NCBI RefSeq assembly: GCF_004378355.1
Contig: NZ_SNUB01000009.1
Span: 62,001 to 126,000, forward strand
Direction of reading: 5' to 3'
Origin: Psychromonas algicola
GTDB lineage: Bacteria > Pseudomonadota > Gammaproteobacteria > Enterobacterales > Psychromonadaceae
DNA: 64,000 nucleotides
This document shows, piece by piece, positions 9,267-17,757 of this stretch. The notes beneath the pieces were generated by a model. That model had not been told where the DNA came from and searched no databases. It saw nothing but the letters and a program-made list of their open reading frames with translations. How positions within the stretch are numbered: the stretch's first letter is position 1; the number at the start of each line of letters is the position of its first letter. A program made the position numbers and the translations under genes.

Positions 9267-10018
9267 TAATAAACGGCTCTAGAAATATATCCACTTAAAC
9301 GTCGCTCTAATAACAGACTATTCTCGCCATGAGCGATAGCAACAAATCCAACCATAGACATCTCTTGAAACAGCGCTTGATGCTGGTAATTTAAACGAAT
9401 TTTGTTAGCAATAGGTAAGAAGATAAAGTTAGCAAATGCAACACCATAAATAGTTGCAATAAACGCAACGGCAATGCCTTGCCCTAGTAGTTCAGGTTGG
9501 TCTAAAAAAGCCATGGCTTGGATCAAGCCTAAAACCGCGCCGATAATACCAATAGTCGGGCTATATCCCCCCATGGCATCATAAACCTGCGCACTTCGCT
9601 CTTGTAATTCCATTTCCAACTCGATTTCTTGCTGTAAGATATCTTGTAGGATCGCTTCATCGCTACCATCGACAATCATTGATAGCCCCATCTTGGTAAA
9701 ACTATCTAATGAATCTACATTTTCTCTTTCTAAACGCAACAAGCCTTCTTTACGTGACAAAAGCGACCAACTTTTTAACAGTTGCATTTGCTCGTACAGT
9801 GAATAGCTAGGCTTAGAAAATAAAGTAAGTAATTGCAGTAAAGCATGTTTAAGCTGTTTAGGAGAAGATTGAATTAAAATGGCACCAAGGGTGCCACCAA
9901 ATACAATTAAAAACGCAGAGAGCTCAAATAAGCCACTAATTGGTGCATCATGATAAAGTTGTGCAAAGACAACGCTGGAAATGATGGCAATAAAGCCAAC
10001 AAGACCCAATTTATTCAT
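9266..10018 (-). CDS. motC: Flagellar stator protein, MotA/MotC-like
   Basis: A 250-residue MotA/TolQ/ExbB-type protein with four predicted membrane segments. The ion-channel-forming segments lie at the C-terminal side ([19 protein letters not shown] near residue 150). It forms the channel with the MotB-like partner and powers flagellar rotation. It overlaps cheB by 8 nt and the motB-like start by 1 nt. Being inside the chemotaxis operon, this is likely a dedicated or second stator set, as for MotCD. Confidence 0.88.
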   Translation of the reverse strand: MNKLGLVGFIAIISSVVFAQLYHDAPISGLFELSAFLIVFGGTLGAILIQSSPKQLKHALLQLLTLFSKPSYSLYEQMQLLKSWSLLSRKEGLLRLERENVDSLDSFTKMGLSMIVDGSDEAILQDILQQEIELEMELQERSAQVYDAMGGYSPTIGIIGAVLGLIQAMAFLDQPELLGQGIAVAFIATIYGVAFANFIFLPIANKIRLNYQHQALFQEMSMVGFVAIAHGENSLLLERRLSGYISRAVY

Positions 10019-11147
10019 GTTTTAATTCCACTAAGATTCGTTTTGACACTTCATCTAAAGGAATAGATTCTGTAGCAATACCGGCTTTGGCAACAGCCTG
10101 AGGCATACCATATACAACACAGCTAGCTTCATCTTGAGCCCATATTTCTGAACCTTTTTCTTTCAGCATACGTGAACCATCACGTCCATCAGCCCCCATA
10201 CCTGTCAAAATAATGGCAAGTACTTTGTTCGAATAAGATTTTGATAATGAAGCAAAAGTAATATCAACACTTGGCTTGTAATTAAGGGCTTCGCTACCAT
10301 CAACAATTTTGATCTTCCCATTAGGGCCAACCATCATCTGTTTGCCGCCAGGAGCAAGATATGCACAACCTGCTTTCAATACATCACCATCTTCAGCTTC
10401 TTTTACTGAGATTTGACAATTACCATTTAAACGTTCAGCGAAGGCTTTAGTAAAAGTACCAGGCATATGCTGCACTAAAACAATAGGTAATTTAAAATTA
10501 CGTGGCAATTTAGTTAGGATCGTTTGTAAAGCTACAGGCCCACCAGTAGATGTTCCGATTGCTAACACATCATAATTTTTACCTGACGCTCTTGTTCTTT
10601 TACCAGCAGGTGCAACTGGAGTCGCAGCTGCGGCATTACGATCATTAATATTTTTTAATGCAGAGGTTGCAGGTCTAGCCGTTGTCGGTTTAGCAACCGG
10701 CGTCGTTGTTTTTGCTACAGGCTCAGGCTTTTCAACAACTTTTCTTACACGGCGAGAAGCAATCATTTCGATACGTTGTTGTAGTAACGTAATGGCTTCT
10801 TGTTTATCACGAGCAATATCTTCAAATTTCTTAGGTAAGAAATCACATGCACCCGCTTCTAATGCATCTAATGTTGCACTAGCACCTTGGTGTGTTAACG
10901 ATGAAAACATTAAAATAGGAACTGGATTCGATGCCATAATTTTTTGAACGGCAGTAATACCGTCCATCACAGGCATTTCTACATCCATGGTAACCACATC
11001 TGGTTTATGTTTAATCACCATATCAATTGCTTCTTGCCCATTATTAGCGGTTGCAATAACCTCTAAAGCTGGAGAACCATTAATTATTTCACTAACACGA
11101 CGACGAAAAAAGCTTGAATCGTCAACAACTAAAACTTTAATTGGCAT
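10011..11147 (-). CDS. cheB: Protein-glutamate methylesterase/glutaminase CheB
   Basis: A 378-residue response regulator methylesterase. The receiver domain (1-120) has acidic residues D9 and D10 and phospho-acceptor D55 (MDVEMPV). A Pro/Ala/Thr-rich linker (about 140-185) precedes the methylesterase domain with the catalytic Ser in AIGTSTGGP, His in VQHMPGTF and Asp in [11 protein letters not shown]. It demethylates chemoreceptors for adaptation. No cheR is visible in the window, so the methyltransferase must be encoded elsewhere. Confidence 0.96.
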   Translation of the reverse strand: MPIKVLVVDDSSFFRRRVSEIINGSPALEVIATANNGQEAIDMVIKHKPDVVTMDVEMPVMDGITAVQKIMASNPVPILMFSSLTHQGASATLDALEAGACDFLPKKFEDIARDKQEAITLLQQRIEMIASRRVRKVVEKPEPVAKTTTPVAKPTTARPATSALKNINDRNAAAATPVAPAGKRTRASGKNYDVLAIGTSTGGPVALQTILTKLPRNFKLPIVLVQHMPGTFTKAFAERLNGNCQISVKEAEDGDVLKAGCAYLAPGGKQMMVGPNGKIKIVDGSEALNYKPSVDITFASLSKSYSNKVLAIILTGMGADGRDGSRMLKEKGSEIWAQDEASCVVYGMPQAVAKAGIATESIPLDEVSKRILVELKHE

Positions 11148-11156
11148 TCTTTTTCC

Positions 11157-13346
11157 CTAAGCGTAATGCTTTAATAAGCTCGGTAAATCTAAAATCAATG
11201 CAATACCACCATCACTTGTGATCGTTGCACCAGCCATCCCAGGAGTTCCTGACAACAACTTATCTAATGCTTTAATAACGACTTCCTCTTGACCTAATAA
11301 CGCATCAACTACGAAAGCAACAAGCTGAATACCAAGTTGCACTATCACAACATGTCCAACTCCTGTACCACGCTCTTTTGCTGCGCTTTTCGGTGCGAGC
11401 CAATCACGGAGATAGAATAATGGAATCGCTTTATCACGAATAACAATCGTCAATTGTCCATTTACTACGTTAGTTTTGGCTAAATCTAAGTGGAAAATCT
11501 CATTAACATTCGTTAATGGAAGTGCGAACGTTTGCTCTTCAACGACTACCATTAATGTAGGTAAGATAGCGAGAGTCAACGGTACTTTTATCTCTAAACG
11601 AGTCCCTTTACCCATTGCTGAATCAATGGAGATAGTACCATTTAGTTTAGTAATACTTGTTTTAACAACGTCCATTCCAACACCTCGACCCGAGATATCT
11701 GAAATTTCGACTTTAGTAGAGAATCCAGGAGCAAAAATAAGTGAATAAGCTTCTGTATCACTCATTCTGTCTGCGCCTTCCTGATCTAAAATGCCTTTGT
11801 TAATTGCAATTTCTTTTAATTTATTCGCATCCATACCCGCACCATCATCTTCTATTACCAGTAAGATGTGGTCACCTTCTTGTGATGCAGATAATAGTAC
11901 GCGACCTTGTTTTTCTTTACCCGATTGCATTCGGATATCAGGCATTTCAATACCATGGTCTACTGAATTTCGCACTAAATGCACTAATGGGTCGGCCAAT
12001 GCTTCTACTAAGTTTTTATCTAAATCGGTTTCTTCACCAACCAATTCTAAATGAATATCTTTCCCTAATTGACGAGCTAAATCTCGTACAACACGTGGGA
12101 ATTTACCAAATACTTTCTTAATAGGCTGCATACGAGTTTTCATTACAGAGCCTTGTAAATCACCCGTAACAATTGCAAGGTTTGCAATTGCACGTGACAT
12201 TTCTTCGTTCTCTGTTGTCGTTTCTAAACTCACCAAACGATTTCGTACTAAAACTAACTCACCTACCATATTCATGATTTCATCAAGCGTACTTGTATCA
12301 ACCCTTACGGTTGGTTCTGCTTGAGCAACTTTAGCTCCTGGTGCTTTAGCAGCTGCAGGAGGCGCTGCTTTAGCGGCTGGAGCTGGTGCTGCCGCTTTAG
12401 GCTCTTCCACTTTTGCAGCGGGTGGAGGCGTTGGTGCTGCAGGCGCTTCCACTTTTGCAGCGGGTGTTGGCGTAGCTTTACTTCCAACACCTTGTAGTTC
12501 ATCTAATAATGATTCAAATTCATCATCTGTAATTTCATCTGAAGCGTTTTCATCAACTGCAGGAACGCTACCATGCGCCCCTTTACCATGTAACTCATCT
12601 AACAATGACTCAAATTCATCATCATTAATTTCATCACTTGAGCTCGTATCAACTTCAGTTTTTGCTTCTGGCTCAGCAGGAGCCGCTAAAGAATGTTTTC
12701 CTTCTCCATGCAATTCATCTAATAGAGATTCAAATTCATCTTCTGTGATTTCTGCATTTTCTGGTTTTGCTGGCTCAGCTTCGATTGACGAACCTGACTC
12801 TGCGTGTAATTCATCTAATAATGCATCAAATTCAGCTTCATCAATATCATCAACACTGCCACCTTCATTCTTTGCTGGCTCAGTAGCTTCAACAACTTCA
12901 GGCTCTACAACTGGTTCTGGGGCAGAAGGCGCTGCGGCTTCTAATTCATCTGCAGAAGCAGGTTTACTTAAACGATGTAATGATTCAAGGATCTCATCAG
13001 GTGCCTTGATCATTTCCTCTCCATTTTGTACTGAAGAGAATTGTTCATTAATAATATCTAATGAACCTAAAATGGTATCCATTAATGCAGCATCAACGAC
13101 ACGGTTGCCTTGGCGTAAACCATCAAAAACATTTTCGGCACCATGACATGTTTCAACAAGTTCAGTGAGAGACAAGAACCCTGCACCACCTTTTACCGTA
13201 TGGAAACCTCGGAAAATAGCATTCAATAGCTCAGTGTCGCTTGGGTTGTTTTCTAATTCAACAAGCTGCTCAGATAGTAACTCTAAAATTTCCCCCGCTT
13301 CCACTAGGAAGTCTTGTAGGATTTCTTCATCTACTTCAAATGTCAT
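11157..13346 (-). CDS. cheA: Chemotaxis histidine kinase CheA
   Basis: A 729-residue kinase. The P1 Hpt domain has phospho-acceptor H49 (FHTVKGGAGFL). A long linker (about 130-345) carries four copies of an acidic (D/E)-E-F-E-S-L-L-D-E-L-H-G type motif, followed by a Pro/Ala-rich tract. Dimerisation (P3), ATPase (P4; N-box LVRNSVDHGIE, G-box DDGAGMD) and CheW-like P5 domains follow. No standard P2 domain is recognisable. The linker repeats sit where Vibrio CheA has the LID region that binds ParP, which fits the parC-parP genes downstream. Confidence 0.96.
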   Translation of the reverse strand: MTFEVDEEILQDFLVEAGEILELLSEQLVELENNPSDTELLNAIFRGFHTVKGGAGFLSLTELVETCHGAENVFDGLRQGNRVVDAALMDTILGSLDIINEQFSSVQNGEEMIKAPDEILESLHRLSKPASADELEAAAPSAPEPVVEPEVVEATEPAKNEGGSVDDIDEAEFDALLDELHAESGSSIEAEPAKPENAEITEDEFESLLDELHGEGKHSLAAPAEPEAKTEVDTSSSDEINDDEFESLLDELHGKGAHGSVPAVDENASDEITDDEFESLLDELQGVGSKATPTPAAKVEAPAAPTPPPAAKVEEPKAAAPAPAAKAAPPAAAKAPGAKVAQAEPTVRVDTSTLDEIMNMVGELVLVRNRLVSLETTTENEEMSRAIANLAIVTGDLQGSVMKTRMQPIKKVFGKFPRVVRDLARQLGKDIHLELVGEETDLDKNLVEALADPLVHLVRNSVDHGIEMPDIRMQSGKEKQGRVLLSASQEGDHILLVIEDDGAGMDANKLKEIAINKGILDQEGADRMSDTEAYSLIFAPGFSTKVEISDISGRGVGMDVVKTSITKLNGTISIDSAMGKGTRLEIKVPLTLAILPTLMVVVEEQTFALPLTNVNEIFHLDLAKTNVVNGQLTIVIRDKAIPLFYLRDWLAPKSAAKERGTGVGHVVIVQLGIQLVAFVVDALLGQEEVVIKALDKLLSGTPGMAGATITSDGGIALILDLPSLLKHYA
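12477..12854 (-). repeat. Four short coding repeats in the CheA linker
   Basis: Residues about 165-290 of CheA contain four related segments centred on EFDALLDELH, EFESLLDELHG, EFESLLDELHG and EFESLLDELQG, spaced about 30-40 residues apart. They are linked by low-complexity Ala/Pro/Glu stretches. Predicted short acidic amphipathic helices on a flexible linker suggest repeated docking sites, perhaps for ParP. That role is inferred from position and from the presence of parP. Confidence 0.75.
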
Positions 13347-13358
13347 TTTCCGGTTCCT

Positions 13359-14117
13359 TTAAAATCCCAAACTTGAAAGCAAGTCATCAACGTCATCTTG
13401 TCCATTAACCACATCAGAACGCTCTTCAGCATTCATAATCGGCCCTTCAGCTTCAATATCTCTTTCTTTCTCTTTTTCTTTAGCTTCTGGTTTTAACTCT
13501 TCTTCATCACTACAAACAGTTAATATAACGACCAATCTAGATTCAATATCTTGTACTAAATCTATTACTTTTTTAATTAATTGCCCTGTTAAATCTTGAA
13601 AATCTTGAGCCATTAATATTTCAGTTAATTTATCTTTTACTTCTACTGCACCTGATTTTGAGTGACCGAACAAATCATCAATTGAATGACATAAGGTTTT
13701 AAATTCACCCAAAGTTAGATTGCGCGTCATCAAGTTAGTCCAACTTGGTGTGATCGCCTCTAAATCTTTGATTAATTTATCTGCGATAGGCAAACAACAA
13801 TCAACGGCATCCATAGTTGTATTTGCAGCTTTATCTGTCATTTCAATAACATAGTTCAACCGATCTTTAGCATCAGGCAGTTCTTGACCAGCCATATCGA
13901 TTAAGCGAGTGTCATTTTGAAAATTTAATAACGCATCATGCAATTCACGAGTTAATTGTCCAACTTGGCCAAACATAAGACGTTCTGTCGTTTTTGAAAA
14001 ATCAGCACTCTCAACAATCTTATTCGCTTCATCAACTTGATCTGCTTCTAAATGTGCAACAAGAGCTTTAGCTTGAGAGAGTGATAGGCGTGGCATAATT
14101 TCCTGTGCCATACTCAA
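13359..14117 (-). CDS. cheZ: CheY-P phosphatase CheZ
   Basis: A 252-residue mostly helical protein. The CheZ core includes the catalytic glutamine region (AQDFQDLTGQLIKK, about 170-183), and the extreme C-terminus DDVDDLLSSLGF is the CheY-binding helix. A variable, charged linker (KEKEKERD) separates them. It dephosphorylates CheY-P to reset motor switching. It lies directly after cheY with a 9-nt gap. Confidence 0.95.
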   Translation of the reverse strand: MSMAQEIMPRLSLSQAKALVAHLEADQVDEANKIVESADFSKTTERLMFGQVGQLTRELHDALLNFQNDTRLIDMAGQELPDAKDRLNYVIEMTDKAANTTMDAVDCCLPIADKLIKDLEAITPSWTNLMTRNLTLGEFKTLCHSIDDLFGHSKSGAVEVKDKLTEILMAQDFQDLTGQLIKKVIDLVQDIESRLVVILTVCSDEEELKPEAKEKEKERDIEAEGPIMNAEERSDVVNGQDDVDDLLSSLGF

Positions 14118-14126
14118 CTCCCTAAA

Positions 14127-14510
14127 TTAACCTAAACGCTCAAACACTTTATCTAATTTCTCTTTTAACGTACCAGCAGTAAATGGCTTAACGATATAAC
14201 CATTTACACCTGCTTGCGCAGCTTCAATGATTTGTTCACGTTTTGCTTCTGCAGTAACCATTAAAACAGGTAGATGTTTTAATTGAGGGTCTTTACGGAT
14301 CTCTTTTAAAAGATCGATCCCTTGCATAATAGGCATATTCCAGTCAGTTACTACAAACTCAAAATCACCGCTTTTAAGCATTGGTAATGCAGTATTACCA
14401 TCGTCCGCTTCAAAGGTGTTTGTAAAGCCTAAGTCTCTTAACAAGTTTTTAATTATTCTTCTCATCGTTGAAAAATCATCAACAATTAAGACTTTCATAT
14501 CTCTATTCAA
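14127..14510 (-). CDS. cheY: Chemotaxis response regulator CheY (TTG start)
   Basis: A 127-residue single-domain response regulator with D11, D12, phospho-acceptor D56 (TDWNMP), T86 and K108. CheY-P binds FliM/FliN at the flagellar switch. I place the start at a TTG with a GGGGA ribosome site 5 nt upstream, giving the N-terminus MNRDMKV. This matches the longer N-terminus of Vibrio CheY proteins. An ATG four codons later is the alternative. A 153-nt AT-rich gap separates it from fliA; no promoter was recognised there. Confidence 0.95.
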   Translation of the reverse strand: MNRDMKVLIVDDFSTMRRIIKNLLRDLGFTNTFEADDGNTALPMLKSGDFEFVVTDWNMPIMQGIDLLKEIRKDPQLKHLPVLMVTAEAKREQIIEAAQAGVNGYIVKPFTAGTLKEKLDKVFERLG

Positions 14511-14663
14511 AACATTCCCCTAAGTAAAACTTATTACTTATTTTTATTACTATAATAAAAATAGGTAAAAATAAAAAAAACACATCATATTTATCAGTTA
14601 TTTTTCAGCTTCTTCACACACAGTGTGAGCCACTTCTTAGAATCAACTCTAATTGACTATATT

Positions 14664-15368
14664 CTATACAGAATTAATCTTAGATTTCAATCTATGTAGG
14701 GCTTGGCTAAGAATTTGGCTAACACGTGATTCACTTACTTCAATAATTAAACCAATTTCTTTCAAGTTTAACTCTTCATCGTAATAAAGTGATAGTACTA
14801 AAGCTTCCCGTTGTGGAAGCTGTTCAATCATTTGTGCTAATTGCTGTGTAAATTGGTTATCTGAAACTTTGTCAAAGGTAATATCAAAAGTTTCACTTTG
14901 CTCTGTAAACATATCACTCGGATTTGGTAAGTCTTCATAAGCAACTAATTTGGCACAGTTTACATCGCGTAACATCTGTTGATATTCATGCAATGAGATA
15001 TTTAAATATTTAGCAATATCATTTTCTTTTGCGTCTTCACCAGTTTGTTTTTCAACGGCATCAATCGCACTTGCTATGGTTCTGCTATTTTTATGTACAG
15101 AACGAGGGACCCAATCACCTTTACGCATTTCATCTAACATAGCACCACGAATACGTATGCCAGCAAAGGTCTCGAAACTTGCGCCTTTTGAGGTATCAAA
15201 ATTTCGCGCAGCCTCAAGTAAACCAATCATACCTGATTGAATTAAATCATCGACTAACACACTCGCAGGAAGCCTTGCCATCAAATGATAGGCAATCTTT
15301 TGCACTAAATCCGTATGCTCAGCAATTAGATCCGATGTGTCAGTTTGATATCCTTGCGCTTTGATCAC
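14664..15368 (-). CDS. fliA: Flagellar sigma factor FliA (sigma-28), GTG start
   Basis: A 234-residue sigma-70-family factor. Region 2 (GMIGLLEAARNFD, FETFAGIRIRGAMLDEMRKGDWVPR) and region 4 with its helix-turn-helix (LKEIGLIIEVSESRVSQILSQAL) are intact. It directs late flagellar and chemotaxis promoters; a matching promoter precedes the chemoreceptor gene at 61.65 kb. The start is GTG immediately after the flhG stop codon. Confidence 0.96.
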   Translation of the reverse strand: MIKAQGYQTDTSDLIAEHTDLVQKIAYHLMARLPASVLVDDLIQSGMIGLLEAARNFDTSKGASFETFAGIRIRGAMLDEMRKGDWVPRSVHKNSRTIASAIDAVEKQTGEDAKENDIAKYLNISLHEYQQMLRDVNCAKLVAYEDLPNPSDMFTEQSETFDITFDKVSDNQFTQQLAQMIEQLPQREALVLSLYYDEELNLKEIGLIIEVSESRVSQILSQALHRLKSKINSV

Positions 15369-16241
15369 TTATAAAAGCTCTTTATCACTTTTTTCACTGT
15401 CATTTAATAAGAGTTTTTCAATAAAAAACTCTAAGTGACCACCAGGTTGATGAGGTATTGGCCAATCACTCGCTCTATTTGCTAATGCTTTAAAAGCAAG
15501 TGAAGCGGGTGTTTTAGGAAAAGCATCAACCACTGTTTTTTGTTTTCTTACTGCTTGACGAACATTACCATCAAAGGGAATACAAGCAACTAATTCCAAT
15601 GAGGCATCTAGAAAGCGATCGGTTACTCGAGTTAATTTGGTAAACAAATCCTGTCCTTCACGTAAACTTCTCACCATATTAGCAACAATTTTAAAACGAT
15701 ACACGCCATTTTGTTTACTTAAAATTTTAATCAAGGCATAAGCATCGGTAATTGATGTTGGTTCATCACAAACAACCATTAAAACATCTTGTGCAGCCTG
15801 AGCAAAACTAACAACCATATTTGAAATACCGGCAGCAGTATCAATCAATAATATATCAATAGGCGTTTGTAGCGAACTAAAAGCTTGAATTAATCCTGCG
15901 TGTTCAACATCAGTCAGCTCAACCATAGATTGAGTACCTGATGTTGCAGGAATAATCATCACTCCTTCAGGTCCAGTTACGATGACTTCATCTAATGTGC
16001 TCTCACCAGATAAAACATGAGATAAGTTTTTTGTAACACGAATACCTAACAATACATCGACGTTAGCAAGTCCTAAATCGGCATCAAGTACCATGACTCG
16101 TTTGCCCATTTTAGCAAGTGATACAGCCATATTTAGAGTCACATTAGTTTTACCAACGCCCCCTTTACCGCCTGTTACGGCAATAACTTTTACTTGCTGA
16201 TTTCTCATTCTTCTCAAACCACTTGCTTGATCTGCCATCAT
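15369..16241 (-). CDS. flhG: Flagellar number regulator FlhG/FleN (MinD-like ATPase)
   Basis: A 290-residue MinD/ParA-type ATPase with deviant Walker A KGGVGKTN (about 26-33), switch residues DADLGLANVD and Walker B-like ILLIDTAAG. In polar flagellates FlhG limits flagellar number by acting on FlhF and the master regulator FlrA/FleQ. The C-terminal amphipathic helix (FFIEKLLLN) fits membrane targeting. It lies between flhF and fliA, which are 61 and 0 nt away. Confidence 0.95.
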   Translation of the reverse strand: MMADQASGLRRMRNQQVKVIAVTGGKGGVGKTNVTLNMAVSLAKMGKRVMVLDADLGLANVDVLLGIRVTKNLSHVLSGESTLDEVIVTGPEGVMIIPATSGTQSMVELTDVEHAGLIQAFSSLQTPIDILLIDTAAGISNMVVSFAQAAQDVLMVVCDEPTSITDAYALIKILSKQNGVYRFKIVANMVRSLREGQDLFTKLTRVTDRFLDASLELVACIPFDGNVRQAVRKQKTVVDAFPKTPASLAFKALANRASDWPIPHQPGGHLEFFIEKLLLNDSEKSDKELL

Positions 16242-16302
16242 CTTACTTACTCATCATTTTAAAAATAATTAAACCAATATGGTTCGTTCTATCATCTTAG
16301 GT

Positions 16303-17745
16303 CTAGTCTTCGAAACTACTGTGCCATTGATGCTTTTCTTGTTCTGCTTCCATCATCGATAAGGTACTGCTAATTAGGTTTTCTTTTTTGGCAATTTCAA
16401 TATCTTCTGGAACTCGTTGTCCTGTTGTTACATAACTAATCGGTAGCGCATACTTCATCGTTACACTTAGCACTTCACCCAATCCAATACTTTCATCAAC
16501 TTTAGTCAAAATACAGCCTGATAATGGAATGCGTTTGAAATGTTGTAATGCTTCTTCCACAACTCGACGCTGTGCAGTTGAAGGAACAACCAAATAACTT
16601 TTAATATTGACTCGACTATTACTCATTAATGTTTCTAACTGTTCAGAAAGGCGTACATCACGTTGCCCCATTCCTGCAGTATCAATCAACACTAATCGTT
16701 TTTCTCTAAATTGATATAAAATTTGTGACAGCTCATCGGCATCTTTTGCTACTCGTACAGCACATCCCATAATTTTCCCATAGGTTGCAAGCTGCTCATG
16801 TGCACCAATTCGATAAGTATCCGTTGTAATTAATGCAACTTGCTCTGGCCCATATTTAATGGCGAACTGAGCGGCTAATTTAGCAATCGTTGTCGTTTTA
16901 CCAACACCCGTTGGGCCTAATAAAGCAATCGCTCCGCCTTGCGTTAATATTTCGTTTTTACCCACTGAAATTTTATCTTGTAGCAAAGCTTGTATATATT
17001 GCTGCGCCTCATTTGAAGACGCATCTTCAGGCACATAACTTGCCAATTGATCGGCGACTTCATCAGAGAAACCCGCACGACTTAATGACTTGATGATCAT
17101 TGCGCGAACAGGCTCTTTACGTTCAATTTCTTGCCACATTAAGCCTGAAACTTGATGCTCTAATAATTTACGTAATGAAGCAACATCTTCGCTAATTTTA
17201 CCAATTTCTTTATTATTACTGCCATGATTAATCGGAGAAGAGCTTCTTGATAAAGGAACATGATTATCTTTACGAGATTCCCAATTCTGTTGTTCAGCTA
17301 ATGTAGCGGGTTGAGAATCAGCGAAGGATTTATTTTTTAAACCTTCATTTTCTTTAAATGAAAACCCAGCTGAACCAGTACTTTTCTTTTGCGTCGGCTT
17401 ATTAATTTGTTGCGCATTTACCTTGCCAAAAAACGAATTTAATGACTTAGCAAGATCTTCACCATTTTCTTTTCTGTTACTACGAATGCTATTAGGCAAA
17501 GTAATTTTAGGGATTGATGGTGCACTCTGAGATGAAAGTTGTACGCGGTCTTCTTTTAATTGATTTAGAGGCTCAGCAGTTTTTGCTTCCTCAGCTGTTT
17601 GCGCTTGGTAATCAACGGCAGCCACGATTTCAATACCGCCGACTACTTTTTTATTAGACATGATCACAGCGTCAGGCCCTAACACCTCTTTAACTTCAAT
17701 CATTGCTGTACGCATGTCTTTTGCAAAAAATCGTTTAATTTTCAT
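16303..17745 (-). CDS. flhF: Flagellar placement GTPase FlhF
   Basis: A 480-residue SRP-type GTPase. The basic N-terminal B domain (1-50) and a variable, Ser/Asn-rich linker (50-180) precede the NG domain with GPTGVGKTTT at residues 277-286, DTYRIGA and LIDTAGMGQRD. FlhF marks the pole for flagellar assembly. It follows flhA with a 12-nt gap. The long low-complexity linker is typical for the family. Confidence 0.95.
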   Translation of the reverse strand: MKIKRFFAKDMRTAMIEVKEVLGPDAVIMSNKKVVGGIEIVAAVDYQAQTAEEAKTAEPLNQLKEDRVQLSSQSAPSIPKITLPNSIRSNRKENGEDLAKSLNSFFGKVNAQQINKPTQKKSTGSAGFSFKENEGLKNKSFADSQPATLAEQQNWESRKDNHVPLSRSSSPINHGSNNKEIGKISEDVASLRKLLEHQVSGLMWQEIERKEPVRAMIIKSLSRAGFSDEVADQLASYVPEDASSNEAQQYIQALLQDKISVGKNEILTQGGAIALLGPTGVGKTTTIAKLAAQFAIKYGPEQVALITTDTYRIGAHEQLATYGKIMGCAVRVAKDADELSQILYQFREKRLVLIDTAGMGQRDVRLSEQLETLMSNSRVNIKSYLVVPSTAQRRVVEEALQHFKRIPLSGCILTKVDESIGLGEVLSVTMKYALPISYVTTGQRVPEDIEIAKKENLISSTLSMMEAEQEKHQWHSSFED

Positions 17746-17757
17746 TGATTACAACCG

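Noticed and set aside
12745-13146. Serine-rich frame antisense to cheA
   Set aside because: An artefact of the acidic, alanine-rich CheA linker read on the opposite strand.
14590-14640. Imperfect palindrome CTCACACTGTGTGTG between fliA and cheY as operator or terminator
   Set aside because: It is short, lacks a U-run and matches no operator I know with confidence; left unassigned.
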